A DNA stretch of 7,111 nt from Candidatus Bathyarchaeota archaeon. GTDB taxonomy: Archaea; Thermoproteota; Bathyarchaeia; TCS64. The translations under genes were made by a program, and so were the position numbers. The stretch covers positions 1 through 7,111 of the forward strand of contig CALGBN010000356.1 in the NCBI GenBank assembly GCA_937877765.1, given 5' to 3'. Shown here in pieces: positions 1-5,561 of the stretch; within the stretch, counting starts at the first letter, position 1; each line of letters begins with the position of its first letter. The notes below the pieces were generated by a model, which worked only from the letters and a program-made list of their open reading frames with translations, was not told where the DNA came from and did no database searches.

Positions 1-70
1 TTTTCAAGCAGAAGACGGCATACGAGATGTAGAGAGGTCTCGTGGGCTCGGAGATGTGTATAAGAGACAG
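1..70 (+). other. Illumina Nextera P7/i7 adapter (not genomic)
   Basis: These 70 bases are library adapter left on the contig end. Positions 5-28 are the P7 flow-cell sequence, 29-36 (GTAGAGAG) are an i7 index that is the reverse complement of CTCTCTAC (Nextera N707), 37-51 are the Nextera read-2 linker, and 52-70 (AGATGTGTATAAGAGACAG) are the 19-bp Tn5 mosaic end. The four leading T's would fit read-through into the T-spacer of the grafted flow-cell oligo, which is an inference. Genomic sequence begins at 71. The segment should be trimmed, because it adds a false C-terminal tail to the gene that reads into it. Confidence 0.98.
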
Positions 71-375
71 CCATCCTGTTGGCTACGTGTGAAGTTTTTA
101 TCTGATATAATCACTATTTTATCGTATCCATTCAGGTAACATGCAATGATTTTCCGTTGAATCATTTTCACGTCTTCTTGGAACCCAACCTGCAGTGTAA
201 ACTCGTTTTGTCTCCCCTCAAAGCTCAAGCTAGGGTGAATTGCTAGTGATCCGTCACCTTGTACCTTCAAGGAAACCTCATCACCGCTATCTAGGTTATT
301 CATCCTTGTCCAGTCTTTTGGTAATGTTACTACCAGTGAGTATTTTCCAAGTGTTGAGATTTTGCGGCGTTCCAT
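71..375 (-). CDS. AbrB/PhoU-like transcriptional or phosphate-uptake regulator, partial (3' end lost)
   Basis: Only the first 101 or so residues are genomic; the rest lies beyond the contig end. Residues 1-48 form a SpoVT/AbrB-like swapped-hairpin domain: an RKIS start, then GKYSLVVTLPKDW, then LDSGDEVSLKV and a DGSLAIHP ending. This matches the N-terminus of archaeal PhoU-family proteins, where the domain is followed by helical PhoU repeats. Residues 50-101 (from SFEGRQNEF through YLNGYDKIVII) fit the linker and the start of the following domain, but too little remains to confirm PhoU. Known members act as DNA-binding regulators often linked to phosphate uptake; a role here is inferred from family only. 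The ATG at 375 lies about 4 nt after the expected transcript start from the minus-strand TATA box at 401-410. Translation past residue 102 runs into adapter and is an artefact. Confidence 0.8.
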
Positions 376-398
376 ATCCTCTAAACTACTTCTCTATG

Positions 399-414
399 GT
401 TAATATTTTGCCTC
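399..414 (-). promoter_or_regulatory. BRE/TATA promoter of the AbrB/PhoU-like gene
   Basis: On the minus strand the sequence reads GAGGC then AAAATATTAA, a purine-rich BRE-like stretch followed by an A/T box centred near 405. Counting about 26 nt downstream places the transcript start near 379, only a few bases before the ATG at 375, so the mRNA would be nearly leaderless. The assignment rests on position and composition alone. Confidence 0.5.
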
Positions 415-439
415 TGAGTTATTCCTATTTCTTGCTAGT

Positions 440-479
440 AAGTATTAGTAATGGCGATTATTGCTGAAAGCATATACTA
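440..479 (+). promoter_or_regulatory. Shared-type promoter of the uspA gene (copy 1 of 3)
   Basis: The core CTGAAAGCATATACTA (464-479) holds a BRE-like GAAAG and a TATA box at 473-476. About 26 nt downstream gives a start near 500-501, almost at the ATG (504), so the transcript should be leaderless or nearly so. A second element, TATTAGTAAT (443-452), lies 11 nt upstream of the core. The same core and a similar upstream element, at the same spacing, precede the hydrogenase operon (1128-1167) and the PH-like gene (5665-5704). Confidence 0.8.
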
Positions 480-503
480 CTGTTGTTGTAAAATTTGGGG
501 TAG

Positions 504-953
504 ATGGACATGTACAATACAATTCTTGCACTAACTGATGGCTCCGAACCAAGTAATCACGCATTAGAACACGCAGCTATCACTGCAGAAAAATGGGGCT
601 CCAAACTGAGTATAATAACTATTGTTACGCCACCCCCAAAAATATACACAAACGTAGGCGGATTCTCAAATGATTACAACGAGGATTACGAGAAAGCAAT
701 AATGTCTTATCATCTTAGTGTACTCGAGGCAGCAAAAAACACGATAAAAGAAAAGCATCCAGATGTCAAGGTCACAACTCAGATAAAGAAAGGGAACACG
801 GTTCAAAACATTCTTGAAGCTAGTGAGGCAAAAGATGTTGATTTGGTTTTTATTGGTGGTAGGGGTTTGAGTGGTTTAACCGGATGTTTTTTGGGCAGTG
901 TTTCAAACCAGATCGTGAATCATTGTACAAAACCAATTATGGTAGTTAAGTAG
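504..953 (+). CDS. Universal stress protein, UspA family, ATP-binding type
   Basis: This is a 149-residue single-domain Usp protein, the usual length. The N-terminal beta strand and turn read NTILALTDGSEPS, with Asp12 in the position that contacts the nucleotide in ATP-binding members. The C-terminal half carries the full ATP motif G-x2-G-x9-G-S at residues G118, G121, G131 and S132, followed by the usual KPIMVVK ending at residues 143-149. Members with this motif (the MJ0577 type) bind ATP and normally form cytoplasmic dimers; the client process is unknown. The start at 504 is supported by the TATA box 28 nt upstream and gives a leaderless message; an in-frame ATG at 510 is a possible alternative. 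The gene is divergent from the AbrB/PhoU-like gene and shares its promoter type with the hydrogenase operon, which suggests joint control. Confidence 0.95.
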   Translation: MDMYNTILALTDGSEPSNHALEHAAITAEKWGSKLSIITIVTPPPKIYTNVGGFSNDYNEDYEKAIMSYHLSVLEAAKNTIKEKHPDVKVTTQIKKGNTVQNILEASEAKDVDLVFIGGRGLSGLTGCFLGSVSNQIVNHCTKPIMVVK

Positions 954-955
954 TA

Positions 956-973
956 TATTTTCTGCTTCTTTTT
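956..973 (+). terminator. T-rich terminator after uspA
   Basis: A T-rich run starts 3 nt after the stop codon and includes TTTT and TTCTTTTT stretches. It has no strong preceding stem, as is usual for archaeal oligo-T termination. Confidence 0.5.
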
Positions 974-1127
974 CCCTGTTCACTTATTCCGTCAAAACCT
1001 TGTTTTGTATTCTCGTCAAATTATATAGTTTTTATTTTATTTAGTCGTATATATCTAGTAAAATAGTTTTATTATTAGATAAAACGGTCTATAATATTGA
1101 CTATAATAAGTAATGATTAGAATTGAT

Positions 1128-1167
1128 ACATAATAGCACTAACGATAATAGCTGAAGGCATATACTA
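1128..1167 (+). promoter_or_regulatory. Shared-type promoter of the hydrogenase operon (copy 2 of 3)
   Basis: The core CTGAAGGCATATACTA (1152-1167) differs by one base from the copies at 464-479 and 5689-5704. The TATA box is at 1161-1164 and predicts a start near 1188, giving a leader of about 13 nt before the ATG at 1202 that includes a weak AAGGA (1194-1198). The upstream element TAATAGCACT (1131-1140) sits 11 nt from the core, as in the other two copies. Matches with the copy at 5665-5704 are denser than with the uspA copy. Confidence 0.8.
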
Positions 1168-1201
1168 GAGTGGGGGTACATGATGTAGACGGTAAGGAAA
1201 A

Positions 1202-1576
1202 ATGGGTAAACTTAGTTCGGATTCAGAATCCGACTTGGTCTTTCTAGGACCCGGAATCAGCAATCAGGTAATGGATATGGAATTCAAAAGACTATATGAC
1301 AGTCTGATTGCATACAAGAATAACGTCTTCCATCTTGTAGACACTCTCTGTACCGACTGCGAAGCAAGAGACCGATTGGCCTTAAACATAGCAGAAAGGG
1401 ACAGCGCACTTGTACAAAGACTTGTGGCAAAAGAAGTCTCCCAACGAAACATGAGAAGAAACATCCGAAATAACTCGGATGAACAAGAAGAAGAATCTAG
1501 ACTGACTGTCAAATCCTTACTTCAAACTAGATCACTTGTGATGAATGATTCTGCTGATGCAGATGGTGGAGATTAA
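1202..1576 (+). CDS. Unrecognised small protein, first gene of the hydrogenase operon
   Basis: I do not recognise this 124-residue protein. It is hydrophilic, with no signal peptide and no membrane segment. Residues 20-75 look helical, with a central CTDC pair (Cys50, Cys53) followed by a charged stretch around EARDRLALNIAERD. Residues 78-98 are rich in Arg, Asn and acidic residues, and the C-terminus is acidic (DSADADGGD). It is likely a real gene: it follows a strong promoter directly, its stop (TAA 1574-1576) lies 1 nt before the next start, and it leads a compact operon. The CTDC pair could bind metal or take part in redox, but two cysteines alone prove nothing. Position suggests an accessory subunit, assembly factor or regulator of the hydrogenase. 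It is not EchA or EchB, because it has no hydrophobic helices. Confidence 0.65.
   Translation: MGKLSSDSESDLVFLGPGISNQVMDMEFKRLYDSLIAYKNNVFHLVDTLCTDCEARDRLALNIAERDSALVQRLVAKEVSQRNMRRNIRNNSDEQEEESRLTVKSLLQTRSLVMNDSADADGGD
1565..1571 (+). promoter_or_regulatory. Ribosome binding site deciding the start at 1578
   Basis: GGTGGAG lies 6 nt before the ATG at 1578, inside the last codons of the preceding gene. It supports 1578 over the upstream in-frame ATG at 1545, which would overlap the preceding gene by about 30 nt and has no ribosome site. Confidence 0.6.
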
Positions 1577-1577
1577 A

Positions 1578-1928
1578 ATGCAGGAAATAACATTAGAAAA
1601 TGTTCAGGATTTAATTCTGGAAACTCAACAAGATAAAGGCCTCAAAGAGATGTACATACACAAATCACCCTGTTCGGAGAACGGAGTAGGCGCGGTCTTT
1701 TTCGCCCTCGGCGGTAATCCCCCAAGGGGTTATGCAATGTATCTACCAGATGAGTCTGGTAAAAAAGGTGCATTACACGTCTTTGATAATCTGGGGCTAA
1801 AACGCAAGATAATACACTGCGTTATAATGGATCTCGGTAGGTATGAAGCGAATGATGTCTGGCACCCCCACGAAGTGGTGCCTCAAGCACATACCTCCAA
1901 CCAATATCCGTCTATCCGGGAAAAGTGA
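1578..1928 (+). CDS. Unrecognised small protein, second gene of the hydrogenase operon
   Basis: This 116-residue protein is not one I recognise. Residues 5-27 look like an amphipathic helix. Residues 36-84 are rich in Gly and hydrophobic residues and read like a compact alpha/beta core, with GVGAVFFALGGNPPRGYAMYL then GALHVFDNLGLKRKIIHCVIMDLG. Residues 91-106 hold three histidines (His96, His98, His105) in ANDVWHPHEVVPQAH, which could be a metal site; this is only a suggestion. There is no membrane helix or export signal. It begins 1 nt after the preceding stop and ends 8 nt before the hydrogenase small-subunit start, so it is almost certainly co-transcribed. An accessory or maturation role is inferred from context alone. 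Confidence 0.7.
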   Translation: MQEITLENVQDLILETQQDKGLKEMYIHKSPCSENGVGAVFFALGGNPPRGYAMYLPDESGKKGALHVFDNLGLKRKIIHCVIMDLGRYEANDVWHPHEVVPQAHTSNQYPSIREK

Positions 1929-1936
1929 TGCTCTAG

Positions 1937-2383
1937 ATGTATCCTTTGACCAGTCAAAAGACTGCACAGGAGAACAACGGCATATCAGTGGTCCACTTTG
2001 ACTGTGGTGGCTGCAACGGCTGCGACATCGAAATACTCGCAACCCTCACCAGAATCGAGGATTTAAAAAAACTCGGAATTACCCGAGTAGGCGATCCTTC
2101 AAAGGCTAACGCCCTCGTAGCTACTGGACCAGTGAATCACCGAAACAAGGAGGTTCTGAAAAGCATCTACGATAGGATGCAGGAGCCCAAGCTTGTTTTC
2201 GCTGTGGGCACCTGTGCCTGCACTGGTGGCTTATTCCATAACTGTGGAAACACTCTCGGCGGAATCGATAAGGTGATCCCTGTTGATGTCTATATTCCCG
2301 GCTGTGCGGTAAGACCTGAACAGATTATCCACGCAGTAAACCTAGCTATCAAAAAACTTACTCAGGAAGGCAAACCGGAATGA
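1937..2383 (+). CDS. [NiFe] hydrogenase small subunit, group 4 / EchC-NuoB-like
   Basis: This 148-residue subunit carries the proximal [4Fe-4S] cluster that passes electrons to and from the NiFe site. The family pattern is complete: HFDCGGCNGCDIEI gives Cys26-x2-Cys29, AVGTCACTGG gives Cys93, and YIPGCAVRPEQI gives Cys123. The CNGCDIE form is typical of Ech, Mbh and CooL small subunits and of NuoB, rather than of the longer group 1-3 proteins. Cys23, Cys95 and Cys103 are extra. There is no Tat signal, so the protein is cytoplasmic. A GTGAT ribosome site (1925-1929) precedes the ATG at 1937. The gene overlaps the next one by 4 nt (ATGA at 2380), which implies coupled translation. The intact hydrogenase large subunit downstream favours a hydrogenase over a complex I NuoB. 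Confidence 0.93.
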   Translation: MYPLTSQKTAQENNGISVVHFDCGGCNGCDIEILATLTRIEDLKKLGITRVGDPSKANALVATGPVNHRNKEVLKSIYDRMQEPKLVFAVGTCACTGGLFHNCGNTLGGIDKVIPVDVYIPGCAVRPEQIIHAVNLAIKKLTQEGKPE

Positions 2384-4182
2384 TATACGAGATAACAAAA
2401 CAGAGTCCAATGGATGAGACGGTGGACTTTTGCGGACTATTGTCTAAAGTGAAAAATCTGAAGGCAAAAGACGCCCGATTCATCACCATAACCACAAATG
2501 ATCTGAATGACAAAGAGGTTGAACTAATCTATCATTTTGAAGATGACAAACAGGTGAGCAGTATTCGCTTGCTCGCGGAGAAAGGCAAACCAATACAAAG
2601 CATCACCAGCCTCTATTTAGCCGCCTTCATAGCCGAAAACGAGCTACAGGACCTCTTTGATTTACGCTTCGAGGACCTAGCGGTTGACTTTGAGGGCGAG
2701 ATGCTGAAAGAAGCATCAAGCCCCATGACCCTTCTAAAACCAGCCACAGGTCCTCAACCCCCCATATTCAGAAAACCCGGATCATGTCGAATGGAGTGCC
2801 CCGGTAACGTCAACATACCAAAATATATCCGAGAAATAGAGCGCGGTGATCCCTGTGCTGCATATAACACCATAACTAACAATGCACCGATCCCCGCGAT
2901 ACTAGGCCGAGTATGTTTTGCGCCATGTCAAGACGGTTGCCGACAACAACTTGAAACCAAAAACATCCAGATACGGGCACTGAAAAGATACGCGGCTGAC
3001 AAGTTCTCTGAAACGAACGGTGGGTATAAACGAGATATCCAATGCAAACCCGCTTCAGGTAAAAAAGTAGCCGTCGTAGGCGGAGGACCATCAGGAGTAA
3101 CCGCCACCTACTACCTAGGCATTCTTGGACACGAGGTAACGCTGTTTGAACGAAACGATTACCTCGGTGGGGCCATGGCTTGGGGTATCCCCAAGTACAG
3201 GCTTCCCAAGGACCTGATGAACGAGGAGCTAATGGCTAGACTTGATGAGGTTGGTGCAGAGGTAAAACTCAACACCAACATCAGCAGCCTAGATAAACTT
3301 CTAACAGAATACGATGCCGTATATCTGGCTCTAGGTGCCGACAATTGCAATAGTCTCAGATGTGAGGGCGAGGACAGCGAAGGAATAATCAACTTTATCG
3401 ATTTCCTAACCGCTGTTAACGTACGAAACGAGACACCAAAGCTCGGAAAACACGTAGTAGTCATTGGTGGAGGAAATAGCGCAGTAGACACAGCGAGAAC
3501 CGCTGTACGGCTAGGAGCCGAGGAAGTAACCCTCTATTATCGACGTACAGAGAACGAGATGCCAGCCAGCATCCACGAGATCCAAGGAGCCATGGAGGAG
3601 GGTGTAAACTTCGACTTCCTGAGTAGCCAGATAAAGATCTATCCCGGTAAACCGTTGAAGATTTATTTCCAGTCAATGGTCCCTGGGCCACCTGACGAAT
3701 CTGGAAGACGCCGCCCAGTCTCAATAGAAGGTAGCGGTGCCACAGTTGAAGCAGACACCATCATCACATCCATAGGCTACTATGGACAGGTTCCAGCTGA
3801 GATGAACGTTGAAGTCAACCGCCGTGGACACATTGTAATCGATGAAAACGGGAAAACCAACCGTGAAAAGGTATGGGCAGGAGGAGACGCTGCTTATGGA
3901 ACATCAAGCGTGATAGCAGCCATCAGGGATGCACGCATAGCGGCTTCAGAGATAGACAAGTATCTAGGAGGCACGGGCTTGCCAGACGATGAACCCGACC
4001 TAGAAGAGAATGTTCCAAGACCCATAAACAGAGACGAGCTAGAGGAAATGCCACAGGTTGACTTGCCTGAGGTTGATCCAGACACAAGAATCCAGAGCTT
4101 TATCGAGGTAGAGAAATGCTTCGAGACATGTACAGCGATTAAAGAAGCTGGTAGATGCTGGAGGTGCGACTGGAATGAGTAA
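2380..4182 (+). CDS. Fusion: EchD/NuoC-like domain + GltD/NfnL-like FAD-NAD(P)H oxidoreductase
   Basis: This is a 600-residue two-part protein. Residues 1-112 resemble the 30-kDa complex I/EchD subunit: the stretch KPIQSITSLYLAAFIAENELQ then DLFDLRF matches the SIT...E-E-DLF signature, and the usual GHPDLRR end is replaced by LAVDFEGEML. Residues 130-210 form the Fe-S domain of GltD-type enzymes, with Cys136-x3-Cys140-Pro and GRVC179-x3-C183-x3-C187. Residues 229-257 are the FAD Rossmann motif (GGGPSG, then Glu257), 359-390 the NAD(P) Rossmann motif (GGGNSA ending in YYRR, which favours NADPH), and 499-525 the second FAD motif (WAGGDAAYGTSSVIAAIRDA). The C-terminus EAGRCWRCDW is typical of the family, but Cys580 and Cys584 upstream of it are additional. 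The expected role is hydride transfer between NAD(P)H and FAD, and electrons through Fe-S clusters to the hydrogenase. It overlaps the next gene by 8 nt. The GltD part is sure; the EchD part is a weaker match supported by its place in the operon. Confidence 0.9.
   Translation: MIYEITKQSPMDETVDFCGLLSKVKNLKAKDARFITITTNDLNDKEVELIYHFEDDKQVSSIRLLAEKGKPIQSITSLYLAAFIAENELQDLFDLRFEDLAVDFEGEMLKEASSPMTLLKPATGPQPPIFRKPGSCRMECPGNVNIPKYIREIERGDPCAAYNTITNNAPIPAILGRVCFAPCQDGCRQQLETKNIQIRALKRYAADKFSETNGGYKRDIQCKPASGKKVAVVGGGPSGVTATYYLGILGHEVTLFERNDYLGGAMAWGIPKYRLPKDLMNEELMARLDEVGAEVKLNTNISSLDKLLTEYDAVYLALGADNCNSLRCEGEDSEGIINFIDFLTAVNVRNETPKLGKHVVVIGGGNSAVDTARTAVRLGAEEVTLYYRRTENEMPASIHEIQGAMEEGVNFDFLSSQIKIYPGKPLKIYFQSMVPGPPDESGRRRPVSIEGSGATVEADTIITSIGYYGQVPAEMNVEVNRRGHIVIDENGKTNREKVWAGGDAAYGTSSVIAAIRDARIAASEIDKYLGGTGLPDDEPDLEENVPRPINRDELEEMPQVDLPEVDPDTRIQSFIEVEKCFETCTAIKEAGRCWRCDWNE
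4160..4166 (+). promoter_or_regulatory. Strong ribosome binding site for the large subunit
   Basis: GGAGGTG lies 8 nt before the ATG at 4175, within the last codons of the fusion gene. It confirms the overlapping start and would allow independent initiation on the large subunit. Confidence 0.8.
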
Positions 4183-5287
4183 CACACAAAACATATCAAC
4201 TTTCCCATTTGGTCCACAGGACGTACTGCTTCCTGAACCATTAAAATTCCAATTCTACGTTGATGGAGACAAAATAATCAAAGTAGACCCCACAATTGGC
4301 TACGTCCACAGAGGACTAGAAAGAGCCGCAGAACTCAACGACTACAGACGAAACCTGTATCTATGTGAGCGAATCTGCGGAATCTGTAACGTCATCCACG
4401 GACAAACCTACGCTGGACTAATCGAAAAGATGACAGACACCGAGATACCAGAAAGAGCACAATACCTACGCTCCATCTGGGGAGAACTAGCAAGACTCCA
4501 AAGCCACCTACTATGGCTGGGGCTCTTCGCTGAGGCAGTGGGAAACCCACAGCTATTCCTCGATGTCTGGAGAGACAGAGAGATAGTCCTACAGCTAAAC
4601 GAGGCTACAAACGGTCACAGAATACACTTGGGCACAACCCTGATTGGTGGTGCCGTCAAGGACATCGATGAGTCCTTAGCGCAGAAATACTTTGCTGAAC
4701 TGGATAAGCTGAGAACACGAATGGACACATGGGCAGTCACCATGCGGAAAGACCCAGAGTTCCTAGCCAAAACCGTAGACATCGGATTGCTGCCTAAGAA
4801 GGACGCTGTTCACAGCGGAGCAGTAGGCCCCGTAATCCGTGCCTCGGGAATCCCCGACGATATGCGTTGTAACGGTTACCAAGCATATGGTGAATTGGAC
4901 TTTGAGCCCATCACCTATGATGGATGTGATGTACAGTCAAGGGTGCTTGTAAGGCTAGACGAGACATACCAAAGCATCGAGCTAATTAAACGAGCACTGA
5001 AACAGATGCCCACGGGACCAATAGCAGTCAAATCAGAAGGCTTCCCAGAAGGCGAAATAGTATACAGGACTGAGCAGCCTAGGGGTGAGGTGTTCTATTA
5101 TGGTAAGGGTAATGGTACCATTCATCTGGAAAGATTGAAGATACGAACTCCTACCATGCCAAATATACCGCCACTACTAACAATGCTCACAGGCGACAAG
5201 AAGCAGAATATCCCGGCTATTGTGCACAGCATAGACCCATGCATCAGCTGCACTGAGCGTATAACCGAGATAAAGGAGGTAGCCTAA
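4175..5287 (+). CDS. [NiFe] hydrogenase large (catalytic) subunit, group 4 / EchE-like
   Basis: This 370-residue subunit should hold the NiFe(CN)2CO centre. Both ligand motifs are intact: L1 is ERICGICNVIH (Cys68-x2-Cys71, His75) and L2 is DPCISCTER (Cys356-x2-Cys359). Having all four cysteines separates it from NuoD and from the Ehr group, which lost them. Other family marks are GYVHRGLERA (42-51), a LARLQSHLLWLG helix (105-116) and the PRGEVFYYG block (302-310). Length and motifs fit Ech-type group 4 enzymes, which have short large subunits. The GPQH found near the N-terminus of many relatives reads GPQD here (Asp16). Only eight residues follow CTER, so whether a maturation protease trims it cannot be told. 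Maturation genes (hyp) are not in the window. The next gene starts at the very next base. Confidence 0.95.
   Translation: MSNTQNISTFPFGPQDVLLPEPLKFQFYVDGDKIIKVDPTIGYVHRGLERAAELNDYRRNLYLCERICGICNVIHGQTYAGLIEKMTDTEIPERAQYLRSIWGELARLQSHLLWLGLFAEAVGNPQLFLDVWRDREIVLQLNEATNGHRIHLGTTLIGGAVKDIDESLAQKYFAELDKLRTRMDTWAVTMRKDPEFLAKTVDIGLLPKKDAVHSGAVGPVIRASGIPDDMRCNGYQAYGELDFEPITYDGCDVQSRVLVRLDETYQSIELIKRALKQMPTGPIAVKSEGFPEGEIVYRTEQPRGEVFYYGKGNGTIHLERLKIRTPTMPNIPPLLTMLTGDKKQNIPAIVHSIDPCISCTERITEIKEVA
5275..5280 (+). promoter_or_regulatory. Strong ribosome binding site for the ferredoxin subunit
   Basis: GGAGGT lies 7 nt before the ATG at 5288, inside the end of the large-subunit gene. It supports the start and suggests strong translation of the small Fe-S subunit. 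Confidence 0.8.
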
Positions 5288-5554
5288 ATGGCTGATCCAA
5301 TCCTACGTATGCGATTGGATACAAGAGGCGAGATCTTCTTTGACATCCAGAAATGTGACCAGTGCCAAGACTGTGAACGAATCTGCCCATCAGCAGCCAT
5401 CAAGGTCTACCCTGATGAGGCAAAGATCGAGTGGGACCCCTTCAAGTGTATCTATTGCCATACCTGCATCAGAACTTGTATGCATAAGGCGATCTCAGCG
5501 CTTGATAACGTCGAGGCATCTGACTACGAGAAGGGCGTAAAAACCTTCGAGTAG
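5288..5554 (+). CDS. 2x[4Fe-4S] ferredoxin subunit, EchF/NuoI-like
   Basis: This 88-residue protein has two complete bacterial-type cluster motifs: Cys23-x2-Cys26-x2-Cys29-x3-Cys33-Pro and Cys54-x2-Cys57-x2-Cys60-x3-Cys64. In Ech, Mbh and complex I the matching subunit wires the small subunit to ferredoxin or to the NADH module. There is no membrane anchor or signal. It is the last gene of the operon and corresponds in position to echF. Met65 replaces the usual Pro after the second motif, a common variation that can alter the potential. The protein likely bridges the small subunit and the flavoprotein, or docks a soluble ferredoxin; the sequence does not tell which. Confidence 0.93.
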   Translation: MADPILRMRLDTRGEIFFDIQKCDQCQDCERICPSAAIKVYPDEAKIEWDPFKCIYCHTCIRTCMHKAISALDNVEASDYEKGVKTFE

Positions 5555-5561
5555 TGGCTTA

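Noticed and set aside
240..467. Plus-strand open frame opposite the PhoU-like gene
   Set aside because: It overlaps antisense to a recognisable AbrB domain and runs through the divergent promoter region; no ribosome site or family match.
993..1007. Short hairpin CAAAAC-CTT-GTTTTG after uspA
   Set aside because: A six-base A/T-rich stem in an AT-rich intergenic region; too weak to call a terminator or RNA element. The rest of 954-1127 shows no ORF or RNA gene that I can support.
1545..1577. Upstream start for the second operon gene
   Set aside because: It would overlap the preceding gene and lacks a ribosome site, whereas ATG 1578 follows GGTGGAG at the right distance.
3159..3491. Minus-strand open frames inside the flavoprotein gene (also 2876-3091, 3461-3724, 3894-4241)
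   Set aside because: They lie antisense to a strongly supported coding gene, have low-complexity compositions and no recognisable domain, promoter or ribosome site.
4175..5287. Reading the hydrogenase genes as complex I (NuoB/C/D/I) parts
   Set aside because: The large subunit keeps both CxxC nickel-ligand pairs, which NuoD lacks, and no NuoH/L/M/N-like gene is present.
5340..5540. Alternative plus-strand frame within the ferredoxin gene
   Set aside because: The other frame has two perfect [4Fe-4S] motifs; this one is a shadow without features.
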